DNA from: an uncultured Oscillospiraceae bacterium
GTDB lineage: Bacteria; Bacillota; Clostridia; Oscillospirales; Ruminococcaceae
Length of the DNA: 51,613 bases
Direction of reading: 5' to 3'
Assembly (NCBI GenBank): GCA_934446565.1
Contig: CAKSEO010000017.1
Location: 1-51,613 of the forward strand
Part shown: piece by piece, positions 1 through 8,087 of the stretch
How the letters are laid out: every line of letters starts with the position of its first letter
Numbering within the stretch: position 1 is the stretch's first letter
Position numbers and translations under genes: made by a program
The notes under the pieces: model-generated
Seen by the model: only the letters and a program-made list of their open reading frames with translations
The model's database searches: none
What the model was told of the DNA's origin: nothing

Positions 1-70
1 GGGAAACCCGGAGCAAAAAACGGATTTCAAAAGCCCGCTTCGCGGGCAAATTCGATTTTTTCGACAAGCT
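1..70 (-). repeat. Intergenic palindromic repeat, copy 1
   Basis: Read on the minus strand, this 70-bp stretch matches 20473-20542 at 69 of 70 positions, counted by eye. It begins AGCTTGTCGAAAAA and contains the hairpin GCCCGCGAAGCGGGC. It follows a separate hairpin downstream of the FapA gene and runs off the window edge. No coding frame is plausible. Confidence 0.9.
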
Positions 71-72
71 GA

Positions 73-98
73 GGCGCCGGAGACATATCTCCGGCGCC
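73..98 (-). terminator. Hairpin downstream of the FapA-family gene
   Basis: A GC-rich 11-bp inverted repeat (GGCGCCGGAGA / TCTCCGGCGCC) lies 26 bp past the stop of the FapA gene. It is followed on the minus strand by the AGCTTGTCGAAAAA repeat module and not by a clean U-run, so termination is inferred from position. Confidence 0.55.
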
Positions 99-123
99 GG
101 TAATTATTCAGTTGACCCAGCCG

Positions 124-1515
124 TCACAGCGGCACCATCACGATCTCCGCGTCGCTGATAGTCGCCTTGGAATGCGGCGTCATAACATTTACTGCGTAGA
201 CGTAAGAATTTATCCTCAGCGTAACGCCGGGATAGAACGCCTTTTTGCAGGATATGGACAGATTCTGCTTGCGCTCCAGCGTCGCTTCGATCTCGGCTAT
301 GCGGGCGTTCAGGCGCTTTATCTCTCCCTGCATCTGGAAGCGGGACCTCATCGCCTCTACCTTCATCTGCTCGCGCTCCGGCGTCAGCTTGCTGACCTTC
401 GCCATTTCCGCGAGAGCCGTCACTATCTTGCCCAGCTGGTCGAGCTTATCTTCTAGCTCTGCGATCTTGTGCTTGTGATTTTCCATCTCCTCGGAGAGCA
501 CCGCGTTGTTGCCCAGAGTTATCAGCGTCTTGGCATAGCTTTCGGAGCCGATTATCGAAGCCGAAATATCATCGAGCGCAGTGTATTTACCGCCGACGAG
601 GATGCCCTTTCCGCTTGCTATCAGCTTCTTGCCCGCAAACACCTCGCCGCCAACGAACGACGACGCCTCAACGTTCCCCGCTGCGTAGACATTGCTGTTC
701 TGGCAGAAATCCAGCTTCACGCTTCCCTTTTCGCTGCGCAGCTTGGAATTAATGCTGCCCAGCTTGACGGTGATGTTGCCGTCCGCGAGGACAGTTCCAT
801 TTGTGACCGTGCCGTTTATAAGCACGTTCTTCTTGGACGTTACGGAGAATCCCTCCATAACGTTGCCCTTTATCGTGATATCGCCAATGAAATCGATATT
901 GCCGCTGGAAACGTCAACATCGCCGCGTATCAGCAGCGACTCCTCAATGCAGAACGCGCCGCCGGTATATGCAAGGTTGCCGTCCACCGACGCGATTATC
1001 TCCGTTCCGTCGGCGACAAGCTCGGTCCCCTTTCCGACGGTGAACTTTGCGGGCACGCCCACTTTCTGTGCGACGGGCTTACCCATGATGTCCGTACCGG
1101 GCTTTCCCTCGGTCGGGAGGGTTATTTTCGCGACGGGAGTCCCGTGATAAATGTTGCGGACCAGTCCCAGGTTCTTGTAGTCAACGTTGCCGTTTTCGTC
1201 CTCGACCGGCTTGAACGTGTTCTCTTTCTTGAAGTAGTACTCGATGGTGCCGTCAACGCCGTTCACCGGAGGCTGCCATCTTGCTATGCAGACGTTTTCG
1301 CCGTAGCGGCGGTTTTCTACCGCTTCATCAACGGCTTCCTCCATCAGACCGAATTCTATTCCCTTTGCCCGGATCGCCGCGCGTACCTTGTCCGGGGTCA
1401 GGTCAAGTCCGCCGTTTGCAGGAGCCGATATCGTCATAAATGCGGTGGTGCAGTTCGGGTCTACCGATATCTCCACTTCGGAATGAATGATCTTGCCTTC
1501 GCTGTTTTCTGACAT
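124..1515 (-). CDS. FapA family protein (DUF342)
   Basis: A 463-residue soluble protein of the FapA/DUF342 family. The N-terminal region (about 1-110) carries the mixed alpha/beta FapA domain. The middle (about 170-330) is a run of short hydrophobic-glycine repeats such as DGNITVK and GNVEASSFVGG, the right-handed beta-helix typical of the family. Residues about 335-410 are a predicted coiled coil rich in Glu, Lys and Leu, and the C-terminus returns to beta structure. FapA proteins are poorly understood; Vibrio FapA binds the glucose-PTS component EIIA, and others are linked to polymer or surface processes. No catalytic motif is visible. An AGGGGGC ribosome site precedes the ATG, and the gene has its own promoter. 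It appears monocistronic. Confidence 0.85.
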   Translation of the reverse strand: MSENSEGKIIHSEVEISVDPNCTTAFMTISAPANGGLDLTPDKVRAAIRAKGIEFGLMEEAVDEAVENRRYGENVCIARWQPPVNGVDGTIEYYFKKENTFKPVEDENGNVDYKNLGLVRNIYHGTPVAKITLPTEGKPGTDIMGKPVAQKVGVPAKFTVGKGTELVADGTEIIASVDGNLAYTGGAFCIEESLLIRGDVDVSSGNIDFIGDITIKGNVMEGFSVTSKKNVLINGTVTNGTVLADGNITVKLGSINSKLRSEKGSVKLDFCQNSNVYAAGNVEASSFVGGEVFAGKKLIASGKGILVGGKYTALDDISASIIGSESYAKTLITLGNNAVLSEEMENHKHKIAELEDKLDQLGKIVTALAEMAKVSKLTPEREQMKVEAMRSRFQMQGEIKRLNARIAEIEATLERKQNLSISCKKAFYPGVTLRINSYVYAVNVMTPHSKATISDAEIVMVPL

Positions 1516-1547
1516 GGTGGCTGCCCCCTTTGATATTTATTAATTAT

Positions 1548-1576
1548 ATTGTATCATAACTCGTCTGTTATTTCAA
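1548..1576 (-). promoter_or_regulatory. Promoter of the FapA-family gene
   Basis: On the minus strand TTGAAA (1571-1576) and TACAAT (1548-1553) are separated by exactly 17 bp, about 33 bp before the start codon. Confidence 0.75.
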
Positions 1577-1592
1577 GGGTTTCTGTTATTTT

Positions 1593-3434
1593 TTACGAAT
1601 TCTTTTCATTCAGGTACTCCGACACCACTGCGATGAAGTCCTTTCCGTAGCGCTCCGCCTTTACGCTTCCCACGCCGGATATGCCCAGGAACTCCTGCTT
1701 TGTCGTGGGCTTCTTCACGCACATATCACGCAGCGACGCGTCCGAGAATACCACGAACGCCGGTACGCCGAGCGTATCTGCGAATTTCTTGCGGCGCTCC
1801 CGCAAACGTTTCATTAGCTCCGGCTCCTCAACGCCGTCGGAATTCTTGAACTCAGTTACCGCGCTGATATCCGCAGCCCGTCTGGAGCGTTTCATCAGCA
1901 GAGTGCGCCGCGACCTGATGAACTCGTCACCCTCCGGGGTTATCTCCAGGGTGTGATAGTCGCTTTCGACTTCCAGCAGCCCCTGCACCTCAAGGTAGTC
2001 GATTATTTCACGGACGTATGTCGTTTTGACGTCGCTCATTATCCCATAGGTGGAAAGGCTGTCAAAGCCGTTTTCCTTTATCTGCTCGTTCTCCCTGCCG
2101 CAGAGTATCCCGCTCACCAGCACCTTCCCGCCGGAACGCCCGCGCTGTTTCAGACGGTAAACGCAGGAGATGACCTTCTGCGCTTCTACAGTGATATCCA
2201 GCGTATCCATCTCGGCGTTGCAGCTGCTGCACCGTCCGCATTCCGCAGGCGAATCCTCCCCGAAATAGTTCAGTATGAAATGCCGCAGGCAGCGCGGAGT
2301 CGTGGAATAGAACGTCATCTGCTTCAGCCGTTCGTGGTCGCGCTGGCGCATTTTCTCCTGCTCCACCGGAGTGAGCCCGGAATCCTCCCTGCCGTGGTCG
2401 ATGATGAATTCCGCCGTGCGGACATCCCCCTTGCTGTACAGCAGTATGCACCGCGCCGGGCTTCCGTCGCGTCCGGCTCTGCCAGCTTCCTGGTAGTAGC
2501 TCTCAAGATCCTTCGGCATGTTGTAATGCACGACCAGAGCCACGTCGGATTTGTCGATACCCATTCCGAATGCGTTCGTTGCGACTATCACGCTGCACCG
2601 GTCGTAGGTGAAATCCTCCTGGGCGCTGCGGCGCTCCTCGTCCGGCATTCCGGCATGATAGCTGCGGGCATTCACCCCGTTGAGGTGCAGGAAATCCGCG
2701 ACCGCCTCGACGTTTTTCCTGGTCGAGCAGTAAACGATGGAGCTGCGCCCGTGCATTTCACGGATGATACCCAGGAGCACCGCGTTTTTATTGCGCTGCT
2801 CGGTAGGACGCACCTCGAAATACAGATTCGGGCGGTCAAACCCGGTGGTAACGGAAAACGGCTGCCGCAGCCCCAGGATACGCATGATGTCGTCTTTCAC
2901 GATGTCGGTCGCCGTTGCTGTGAACGCCGCCAGCACCGGACGCTGCGAAAGCTGCTGGACGAATTCCGTTATTTTAAGATAGCTCGGGCGGAAATCCTGC
3001 CCCCAGTGGGATACGCAGTGCGCCTCGTCCACGGCGACCAGCGGTATCGTAAGCTTTTCGCACATCCCGATGAAGCCGTCTGCGGTCAGGCGCTCCGGCG
3101 CAACGTACAGTATCTTGTAAAGTCCCGCGGCGGCGTTATCCAGCACCTGACGGTACTCCCACAGGTCGAGGGAGCTGTTTATGTACGCGGCATTCACGCC
3201 GGACTGCCGCAGCCCCTCCACCTGGTCTTTCATCAGCGATATTAGCGGGGATATCACGATAGCAGTCCCCGGAAACATCAGCGCCGGCACCTGGAAACAG
3301 ACGGATTTTCCCGCTCCGGTGGGCATTACTCCAAGGCAGTCCTGCCCCGCCAGGATGTGGTCGATTATTTCTCCCTGTCCGGGTCGGAATTCGCTGTGTC
3401 CGAAATACTGCTTTAGAACCTCAGTTTTATCCAT
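1593..3434 (-). CDS. recQ: ATP-dependent DNA helicase RecQ
   Basis: 613 residues, full length for a bacterial RecQ, a 3'-5' DNA helicase acting in recombination and repair. The Walker A motif MPTGAGKS is at about 37-44 (Lys43). The DEAH box with the family's aromatic-rich loop (DEAHCVSHWGQDFRPSY) is at about 137-153, and helicase motif VI (QEAGRAGRDG) follows. A four-cysteine zinc site begins at CLRHFILNYF and ends CGRCSSC. A winged-helix RQC domain follows, and a C-terminal HRDC domain includes FLGISGVGSVKAERYG. It starts 12 bp after the terminator U-run of the upstream ABC-transporter operon, with a weak GAGG ribosome site, so some read-through from that operon is possible. Confidence 0.97.
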   Translation of the reverse strand: MDKTEVLKQYFGHSEFRPGQGEIIDHILAGQDCLGVMPTGAGKSVCFQVPALMFPGTAIVISPLISLMKDQVEGLRQSGVNAAYINSSLDLWEYRQVLDNAAAGLYKILYVAPERLTADGFIGMCEKLTIPLVAVDEAHCVSHWGQDFRPSYLKITEFVQQLSQRPVLAAFTATATDIVKDDIMRILGLRQPFSVTTGFDRPNLYFEVRPTEQRNKNAVLLGIIREMHGRSSIVYCSTRKNVEAVADFLHLNGVNARSYHAGMPDEERRSAQEDFTYDRCSVIVATNAFGMGIDKSDVALVVHYNMPKDLESYYQEAGRAGRDGSPARCILLYSKGDVRTAEFIIDHGREDSGLTPVEQEKMRQRDHERLKQMTFYSTTPRCLRHFILNYFGEDSPAECGRCSSCNAEMDTLDITVEAQKVISCVYRLKQRGRSGGKVLVSGILCGRENEQIKENGFDSLSTYGIMSDVKTTYVREIIDYLEVQGLLEVESDYHTLEITPEGDEFIRSRRTLLMKRSRRAADISAVTEFKNSDGVEEPELMKRLRERRKKFADTLGVPAFVVFSDASLRDMCVKKPTTKQEFLGISGVGSVKAERYGKDFIAVVSEYLNEKNS

Positions 3435-3445
3435 TATGACCTCAC

Positions 3446-3479
3446 AAAAACAAAGGGCGGCAGCTTTTAACTACCGCCC
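3446..3479 (-). terminator. Terminator of the tryptophan-transporter operon
   Basis: On the minus strand GGGCGGTAG and CTGCCGCCC pair with one mismatch around a 7-nt loop. A run TTTGTTTTT follows, between the permease-ATPase stop (3495) and the recQ start (3434). Confidence 0.8.
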
Positions 3480-3494
3480 GGAATTTACATGCGC

Positions 3495-5219
3495 TCAGTT
3501 TCCGCACTCAATACTTATCTCATTGAACTTTCCGAGGATATCGTCAACAACAAGGGCCTTCTTTTCGTCGCCGTCAATATCCATAACAGCGTGACCGCCG
3601 TGCATCATTACGAGCCTTGAGCCGTACTCCACTGCGAAGCGGAGGTTGTGCGTGACCATCAGCGTTGTGAGGTGCTTTTCCTTTACGACCTTTTCGGTGA
3701 TCTTCATCAGCGTTTCGGAGGACTTCGGGTCAAGCGCCGCTGTATGCTCGTCGAGTATCAGCAGGTCGATGTCCGCCATCGTTGCGATTATCAGCGCCAA
3801 AGCCTGCCGCTGACCGCCGGAGAGCGACCCTGCAAGTACTCCCATGCGGTTCTCAAGTCCCATTCCGCAGCTTTCGAGCAGCTTCTTGTAGTGCTCCTCG
3901 CGCTTCCTGTTCACCGCCGGAGACAGCCCGAACGGGTGCAGCTTGTTATCCGCAAGCGCAAGGTTCTCCAGTATCGTAAGGCTGCCGCAGGTGCCCATCT
4001 TCGGGTCCTGGAGCACTCTGCCGATTTTCCTTGCGCGCTCGAACTCCTTGGAGAACACGAGGTTCTCTCCGTTGAACACTACCGCGCCGGAATCCGGCTC
4101 GATACCGCCACAGATAACGTTCAGCATGGTAGTCTTGCCGCTGCCGTTGGAACCTACGACCGAGATGAAATCCCCGTCGTTCACGTTCAGAGTGAAATTG
4201 TCGAACAGCTTGTTTTCATCCACCGTTCCCGGGTTGAATACCTTTGTGATATTGCTGAGCGAAAGCTTGCTGTCTGACTTCACAGGCTCTGGCTTTCTGC
4301 CGAGGGATGTGACCAGTTTCTTCAGCTCGCTGCCGCCAAGCACCAGTGCGATGAGGAATATGAGCGCTTTCATCAGGTTGTTGAAATCCGTCGGGATACC
4401 CAGCGAAAGCACTATCTGATATGCAGCCTTGTAGACCAGGCTGCCGAGGATCACCATCGTAGTGCCCTTCATGAACTTCACGCGCTTGAAAAGGCTCAGA
4501 CCGATTATAACGGAAGCAAGACCCAGCACTACCATGCCGATACCCATCTGCTGGTCGGCGGAACCCTTGTTCTGCGCGATGACCGAACCCGCGAGCGCCG
4601 CGAAGCCGTTTCCGAGCGCGAGTCCGAATATCTTCATGGTGCCGGGATTTCTGCCGAGCATTACGGTGTACTTGTCGTTGGCACCGGTCGCCCGGAGCAG
4701 CAGTCCGTGCTTGGTCTTGAGGTAAAGGTCGAGCAGTATCTTGCAGACGATGACCAGAATGAGCGAGATGACCACCGTTCTGATGTAGAACCCGCCCTCG
4801 CCGATGTTCTTCGGGATAAAGGACGCAAGTCCGGAATTGAATATCGTGTTCTTCGTGAAGAACGACGCAACAGCCTTGCCGTCAGTGCCCGCCTTGAGTA
4901 TAACGAGGTTGACTGAAAGCATCGCGGTGTACATGATGATACCGCAGAGCAGCGGAGTAATGCGGAGCTTCACATGCATAATGCCCGTGAGGACGCCCGC
5001 AGCCATTCCCGCCGCGAAGGATATCAGCAGGCACAGCCAGGGGTCAACGCCCTGGATTATCAGCACGCCGCTCAGCACCGCGCCGAGCGGGAACGTGCCG
5101 TCTACAGACAGATCCGGGAAGTCCAGAATACTGTAAGTTATGTACATTCCCATCGCAAGGAGCGCGTACATCAGTCCCTCGTTGAGAATGTCTATCAGGA
5201 TGTTAAGTACCAGTGTCAT
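3495..5219 (-). CDS. Fused ABC permease-ATPase, tryptophan-type importer
   Basis: 574 residues combining two subunits that are usually separate. Residues 1 to about 300 form a hydrophobic permease of the branched-chain/BPD_transp_2 type (TrpY/COG4120-like), with about eight membrane segments and the family stretch DFPDLSVDGTFPLG. After a short linker (about 310-320), residues 321-574 are an ABC ATPase: Walker A GSNGSGKTT, signature LSGGQRQ, Walker B LLILDEH. With the upstream lipoprotein it would import a small substrate; the Trp-specific T-box in the leader points to tryptophan or a precursor. The start has an AAAGGGA site, 37 bp after the lipoprotein gene, in the same operon. The fusion of permease and ATPase is read directly from one uninterrupted frame. 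Confidence 0.92.
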   Translation of the reverse strand: MTLVLNILIDILNEGLMYALLAMGMYITYSILDFPDLSVDGTFPLGAVLSGVLIIQGVDPWLCLLISFAAGMAAGVLTGIMHVKLRITPLLCGIIMYTAMLSVNLVILKAGTDGKAVASFFTKNTIFNSGLASFIPKNIGEGGFYIRTVVISLILVIVCKILLDLYLKTKHGLLLRATGANDKYTVMLGRNPGTMKIFGLALGNGFAALAGSVIAQNKGSADQQMGIGMVVLGLASVIIGLSLFKRVKFMKGTTMVILGSLVYKAAYQIVLSLGIPTDFNNLMKALIFLIALVLGGSELKKLVTSLGRKPEPVKSDSKLSLSNITKVFNPGTVDENKLFDNFTLNVNDGDFISVVGSNGSGKTTMLNVICGGIEPDSGAVVFNGENLVFSKEFERARKIGRVLQDPKMGTCGSLTILENLALADNKLHPFGLSPAVNRKREEHYKKLLESCGMGLENRMGVLAGSLSGGQRQALALIIATMADIDLLILDEHTAALDPKSSETLMKITEKVVKEKHLTTLMVTHNLRFAVEYGSRLVMMHGGHAVMDIDGDEKKALVVDDILGKFNEISIECGN

Positions 5220-5256
5220 TTATCTGTCCCTTTCCAGATCTGAAGTGAATCAGGAT

Positions 5257-6300
5257 TTACGCAGCGTCAGCGGCGTCGGAGTTTGTTGTTACCATCTCGG
5301 CGTCGGCGTACTTCTCGGGGATCGCGAAACCGAACTTCTCCATTACCTCGGAATTGATAACGGGTGTGCCGTCGGAGATGGTGCCTACTGCCATGGTCTT
5401 GGGGTCGGTGCCGTTCAGGACTTCAACGCCCATTTCGGCGGTCTTTTTGCCGAGCGCGATGTAGTCGATGCTGATGGAAGCGAGACAGCCGTTCTTTACC
5501 TGCTCGACTTCAGAGCCGTAAACAGGAATGTTAGCTGCGTTTGCCTTTTCCAGCACGATGGTCAGGTTGTTTACAACATTGTTGTCGGTGAAGTTGTTGA
5601 TGCAGTCTACCTGGCTTGCGAGAGTGGTCGCAGCCTGGGGGATATCAGCCGCGCCGGATACGCCCTGCTCTACTACCTCGATGCCCTTGCCCTCGCAAAC
5701 CGCCTTGAAAGAAGCCAGCTGGGAGAGGGAGTTTGCCTCGGTGGTGGTGTAAAGCACGCCGATCTTCTTTACATCGGGCTGAATAGACTGAATGAGGTCT
5801 ACCTGCGCGGAGAAATCGAGAATATCGGAGGTGCCGTTGCAGTTCTCGATACCTGCTTCAAGGCTCTCGGTAAGTCCTGCGGCTACCGGGTCGGAAACTG
5901 CGCAGAAAATTACCGGGATATCGGACTTGCTCGCTGCGGAATACGCGGAAAGCGCAGCCGGAGTAGCGATAGCGTAAATCATGTCGTAGTCCTTGGAAAC
6001 GAAGTTAGCGGAAATGGAATCGCAGGTAGCGCCGTCGCCCTGACCGTTCTGGAGGTCGATGACAACTCCGTCCTCGCCGTAAGCCTCAACCAGACCCTGT
6101 CTGATACCCTCGTAGCAGTTATCAAGGGAAGGGTGCGCAGCGTACTGGATAACGCCGATCTTCTTTGCGCCCTCGGCTGCGGAACTGTCAGCCGCGCTGT
6201 CGGAAGCGGTGCTGCTTGTTCCGTTGGAAGCGCAGCCGGTGAGTGCCATAGTCAGCGCCATTGCAGCGCCGAGGATCTTTGCGATGTTGGTCTTTTTCAT
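5257..6300 (-). CDS. trpX: ABC transporter substrate-binding lipoprotein (TrpX-like)
   Basis: 347 residues. It has a lipoprotein signal peptide (MKKTNIAKILG...) with lipobox LTGC and the mature Cys at residue 23, then a Ser/Ala/Asp-rich linker and a COG2984-type periplasmic-binding fold (KKIGVIQYAAHPSLDNCYEG). It would be tethered outside the membrane and deliver ligand to the fused permease-ATPase encoded downstream. The ATG has AAGGAG 8 bp upstream. Transcription is under a T-box whose specifier codon is TGG, so tryptophan limitation should raise expression. This agrees with the TrpXYZ importers of Firmicutes. The substrate itself is inferred from the T-box, not from binding residues. Confidence 0.9.
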   Translation of the reverse strand: MKKTNIAKILGAAMALTMALTGCASNGTSSTASDSAADSSAAEGAKKIGVIQYAAHPSLDNCYEGIRQGLVEAYGEDGVVIDLQNGQGDGATCDSISANFVSKDYDMIYAIATPAALSAYSAASKSDIPVIFCAVSDPVAAGLTESLEAGIENCNGTSDILDFSAQVDLIQSIQPDVKKIGVLYTTTEANSLSQLASFKAVCEGKGIEVVEQGVSGAADIPQAATTLASQVDCINNFTDNNVVNNLTIVLEKANAANIPVYGSEVEQVKNGCLASISIDYIALGKKTAEMGVEVLNGTDPKTMAVGTISDGTPVINSEVMEKFGFAIPEKYADAEMVTTNSDAADAA

Positions 6301-6347
6301 GATGTTTCTCCTTTTGTTCGCAGAGGTATCGAAAGTTTCAGGAAAAT

Positions 6348-6660
6348 AAAAAAATCCTGCCCCTCAAATGGGACAAGATCTCTCCTGCGATACCACCCAA
6401 ATTCGCCCTTTCGGACGCTCTCGCCTGCGGTCTGCACTGTACATCAATGCAAAACGCTCCTGCTGTAACGTGCAGCCACGTCGCCCCTACTCCGGTATCC
6501 AGTCGGTCAGACTGCGCTCAGTCATGCTTTGAGCCCTGACGCATACCGCCGTTTCAGTTTGCCCTCGCAGGTCCATTCGTGAATGCATACGCACCGTGCT
6601 CACACCTTTGCACGGCTCTCTGAAGCGCATCGGCAGACATTACTTCTCCTGCTCAACGGT
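6348..6660 (-). promoter_or_regulatory. Tryptophan-specific T-box leader
   Basis: The leader carries the T-box core GGGTGGTATCGC (minus strand of 6387-6398). It ends in a 10-bp terminator hairpin (6354-6379, ATCTTGTCCC / GGGGCAGGAT) followed by a T-run. In the Stem I region the sequence ACGAATGGACC places a TGG codon (6573-6575) in the usual GAA-codon-A specifier context. Uncharged tRNA-Trp would pair with TGG and with the T-box bulge to favour the antiterminator. The next gene encodes the TrpX-like lipoprotein. The stem assignment is by eye. Confidence 0.93.
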
Positions 6661-6684
6661 TTATGTGCTTTTATGTACATCGTT

Positions 6685-6713
6685 ATTCTACCACACTTTC
6701 CCCACTTTGTCAA
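6685..6713 (-). promoter_or_regulatory. Promoter of the T-box/trpX operon
   Basis: TTGACA (6708-6713) and TAGAAT (6685-6690) on the minus strand, 17-bp spacer, directly upstream of the T-box leader. Confidence 0.88.
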
Positions 6714-6772
6714 GGGGTAATTTCTCTTTTTTTATTCAAACTGACGAAATGCGAAATTTGTCGAGAAAAAGC

Positions 6773-6801
6773 TTGACAAAGCTGTGGAAATATGTTACCA
6801 T
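6773..6801 (+). promoter_or_regulatory. Promoter of the riboswitch-mntP transcript
   Basis: TTGACA (6773-6778) and TACCAT (6796-6801), 17-bp spacer, just before the yybP-ykoY leader. Confidence 0.8.
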
Positions 6802-6802
6802 A

Positions 6803-6946
6803 AGATAACATTGAGGGAGTAGCCGGCTGATCATTCAGCGATATGTCAACATACTGACGGTACCGTCTGGCATATCTTGATTGGCGAGACTCACATATAA
6901 AACCGGACGTTTTCCGGCGGTAGTATGTGCGCTCTCTCGTTTTTTG
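6803..6946 (+). promoter_or_regulatory. yybP-ykoY manganese riboswitch with terminator
   Basis: The leader has the conserved GAGGGAGTAGCC at the 5' side and TTGGCGAGAC at the 3' side of a multi-stem aptamer. The segment CGAGA (6885-6889) of that conserved 3' element can instead pair with TCTCG (6935-6939), supported by an inner CACATA/TATGTG stem, forming a hairpin followed by TTTTTTG. Ligand binding would thus block termination. yybP-ykoY RNAs sense Mn2+, and the gene behind it is the manganese exporter MntP, the classical partner. Confidence 0.93.
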
Positions 6947-6957
6947 TTTGTAAAGAA

Positions 6958-6987
6958 CAAGGCAGACGCGTGTGCGCCTGCCTTTTT
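6958..6987 (+). terminator. Second hairpin/T-run in the mntP leader
   Basis: AAGGCAG ... CTGCCTT with an inner GCG/CGC stem, followed by TTTTATTT, about 20 bp before the mntP ribosome site. It resembles an intrinsic terminator and would add a second attenuation point after the riboswitch. Confidence 0.7.
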
Positions 6988-7019
6988 ATTTGCGTCCGAA
7001 AAACAAAGGATGGTTTATT

Positions 7020-7607
7020 ATGGGCATTATCGAATTACTACTTCTTGCGATCGGGCTTTCAATGGACGCGTTTGCCGTGTCGGTCTGTAAGGGGCTCGCC
7101 ATGGGCGAGGTGAAGCCGCGGCACATGCTCATCTGCGGAGCGTGGTTCGGAGGATTCCAGGCTATCATGCCGATGATAGGCTATCTGCTGGGTTCAGCGT
7201 TCGAGAACATCATTTCGGCGGTGTCGAGCTGGGTAGCGTTCGGTCTGCTGGTGCTCATCGGCGGGAACATGCTCCGCGAAGCGCTCTCCAAGGACGAGGA
7301 GAAAGAAACCAACAAGATGGACGTCAAGACGATGTTCCTGCTTGCAGTCGCGACCAGTATCGACGCGCTCGCGGTCGGGATAACGTTCGCCTGCGTTCCG
7401 GTGCAGCTCTTTGCGGCGAGCCAGCTGCTGAACACGGTCTGCGCGGTGCTCATCATAGGCGTGACCACCTGTATGATATCCTGCGCGGGCGTTAAGGTCG
7501 GGGGAGTTTTCGGGACGAAGTACAAGACCAAGGCAGAAGTCGCAGGCGGCGTGATACTTATTCTTATCGGCGTGAAGATATTGCTGGGGCACTTCGGAGT
7601 GCTGTAA
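7020..7607 (+). CDS. mntP: Manganese efflux pump MntP
   Basis: 195 residues with six predicted membrane helices. The family signatures are visible: SMDAFAVSVCKGLAMG near the N-terminus and SIDALAVGITFA in the second repeat, each with the acidic residue used for Mn2+ export. The start chosen is the ATG at 7020, with AAAGGA 9 bp upstream. The open frame extends back to 6972, but that part overlaps the leader terminator. The gene is monocistronic, controlled by the yybP-ykoY riboswitch, and closed by a terminator right after the stop. It protects the cell from manganese excess. Confidence 0.96.
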   Translation: MGIIELLLLAIGLSMDAFAVSVCKGLAMGEVKPRHMLICGAWFGGFQAIMPMIGYLLGSAFENIISAVSSWVAFGLLVLIGGNMLREALSKDEEKETNKMDVKTMFLLAVATSIDALAVGITFACVPVQLFAASQLLNTVCAVLIIGVTTCMISCAGVKVGGVFGTKYKTKAEVAGGVILILIGVKILLGHFGVL

Positions 7608-7615
7608 ATGCGAAT

Positions 7616-7643
7616 AAACCGCGCACGGCACACTGCGCGGTTT
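7616..7643 (+). terminator. Terminator after mntP
   Basis: AAACCGCGCA and TGCGCGGTTT form a 10-bp perfect stem around an 8-nt loop, 8 bp after the stop. T-rich sequence follows weakly. Confidence 0.8.
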
Positions 7644-7669
7644 CAGATTATTTAAAAAGTTTAAACTAT

Positions 7670-7915
7670 AATTTATGCGGGTGGTGTAAATTAGCAGGCG
7701 CCCCAAACTGGGAGTCAAGGGGGGCGCGCCCCCCTTGCGAGTCGAGGGCAGCGCCCTCGTCGCCGTAGGCGAAACACTCCGTGCGAAGCACGGCTACTCT
7801 GCGCGCTGGCGCGCAGCTAAACGACCCAAAGGCGCTAAAAGGGTGTGGGGCTAGGGGAGACAAACGGAACGTTTGTCCTGGACAAGAGTTTTCCCCCACA
7901 GTCTTTATCAATTTT
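7670..7915 (+). repeat. GC-rich modular intergenic repeat, copy A
   Basis: The first 50 bp (7670-7720) match, in reverse orientation, the sequence at 11954-12014 with a few gaps and mismatches. The rest is a chain of short palindromes: GGGGGGCGCGCCCCCC, GAGGGCAGCGCCCTC, CGCCGTAGGCG, CCGTGCGAAGCACGG and CTGCGCGCTGGCGCGCAG. These are followed by a non-palindromic stretch with GGAGACAAACGGAACGTTTGTCC. An 81-codon frame on the minus strand runs through it but is only a translation of the palindromes. The remaining sequence to 8023 is AT-rich and shows nothing further. Confidence 0.75.
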
Positions 7916-8023
7916 CTGACGTTTAGATTTGCACGGCACAGTTTGACTCATAATTTTGTGCTGCAGTAAGACGAATTCTAACTGCGTAAATCATCATCAA
8001 CCTAAATCCTTACTGACAGACAA

Positions 8024-8050
8024 GTGGACGCACTGAAACAATGCGTCCAC
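8024..8050. terminator. Hairpin downstream of the zinc-ribbon gene
   Basis: GTGGACGCA / TGCGTCCAC, a 9-bp stem with a 9-nt loop, 38 bp past the stop of the minus-strand gene. It shares its arms with the hairpin at 12029-12057. No strong U-run follows on either strand. Confidence 0.5.
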
Positions 8051-8087
8051 ATCAGTTATCTGCAATGTAAGCCGTTGTACCGACCTA

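Noticed and set aside
469..1512. Long plus-strand frame opposite the FapA gene
   Set aside because: It is antisense to a recognizable gene with promoter and ribosome site. Its own translation resembles nothing, and the length comes from the GC-rich third positions.
5140..6468. 442-codon plus-strand frame opposite the lipoprotein gene and T-box
   Set aside because: The minus strand has a lipoprotein signal peptide, family motifs and an upstream T-box. The plus frame even covers the T-box RNA.
7181..7718. Two minus-strand frames opposite mntP
   Set aside because: MntP family motifs and a matching riboswitch are on the plus strand. The other frames lack starts with ribosome sites.
7666..7911. 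81-codon frame with many Pro, Arg and Ser residues
   Set aside because: It runs through the chain of GC-rich palindromes of an intergenic repeat, has no ribosome site and no recognizable domain.
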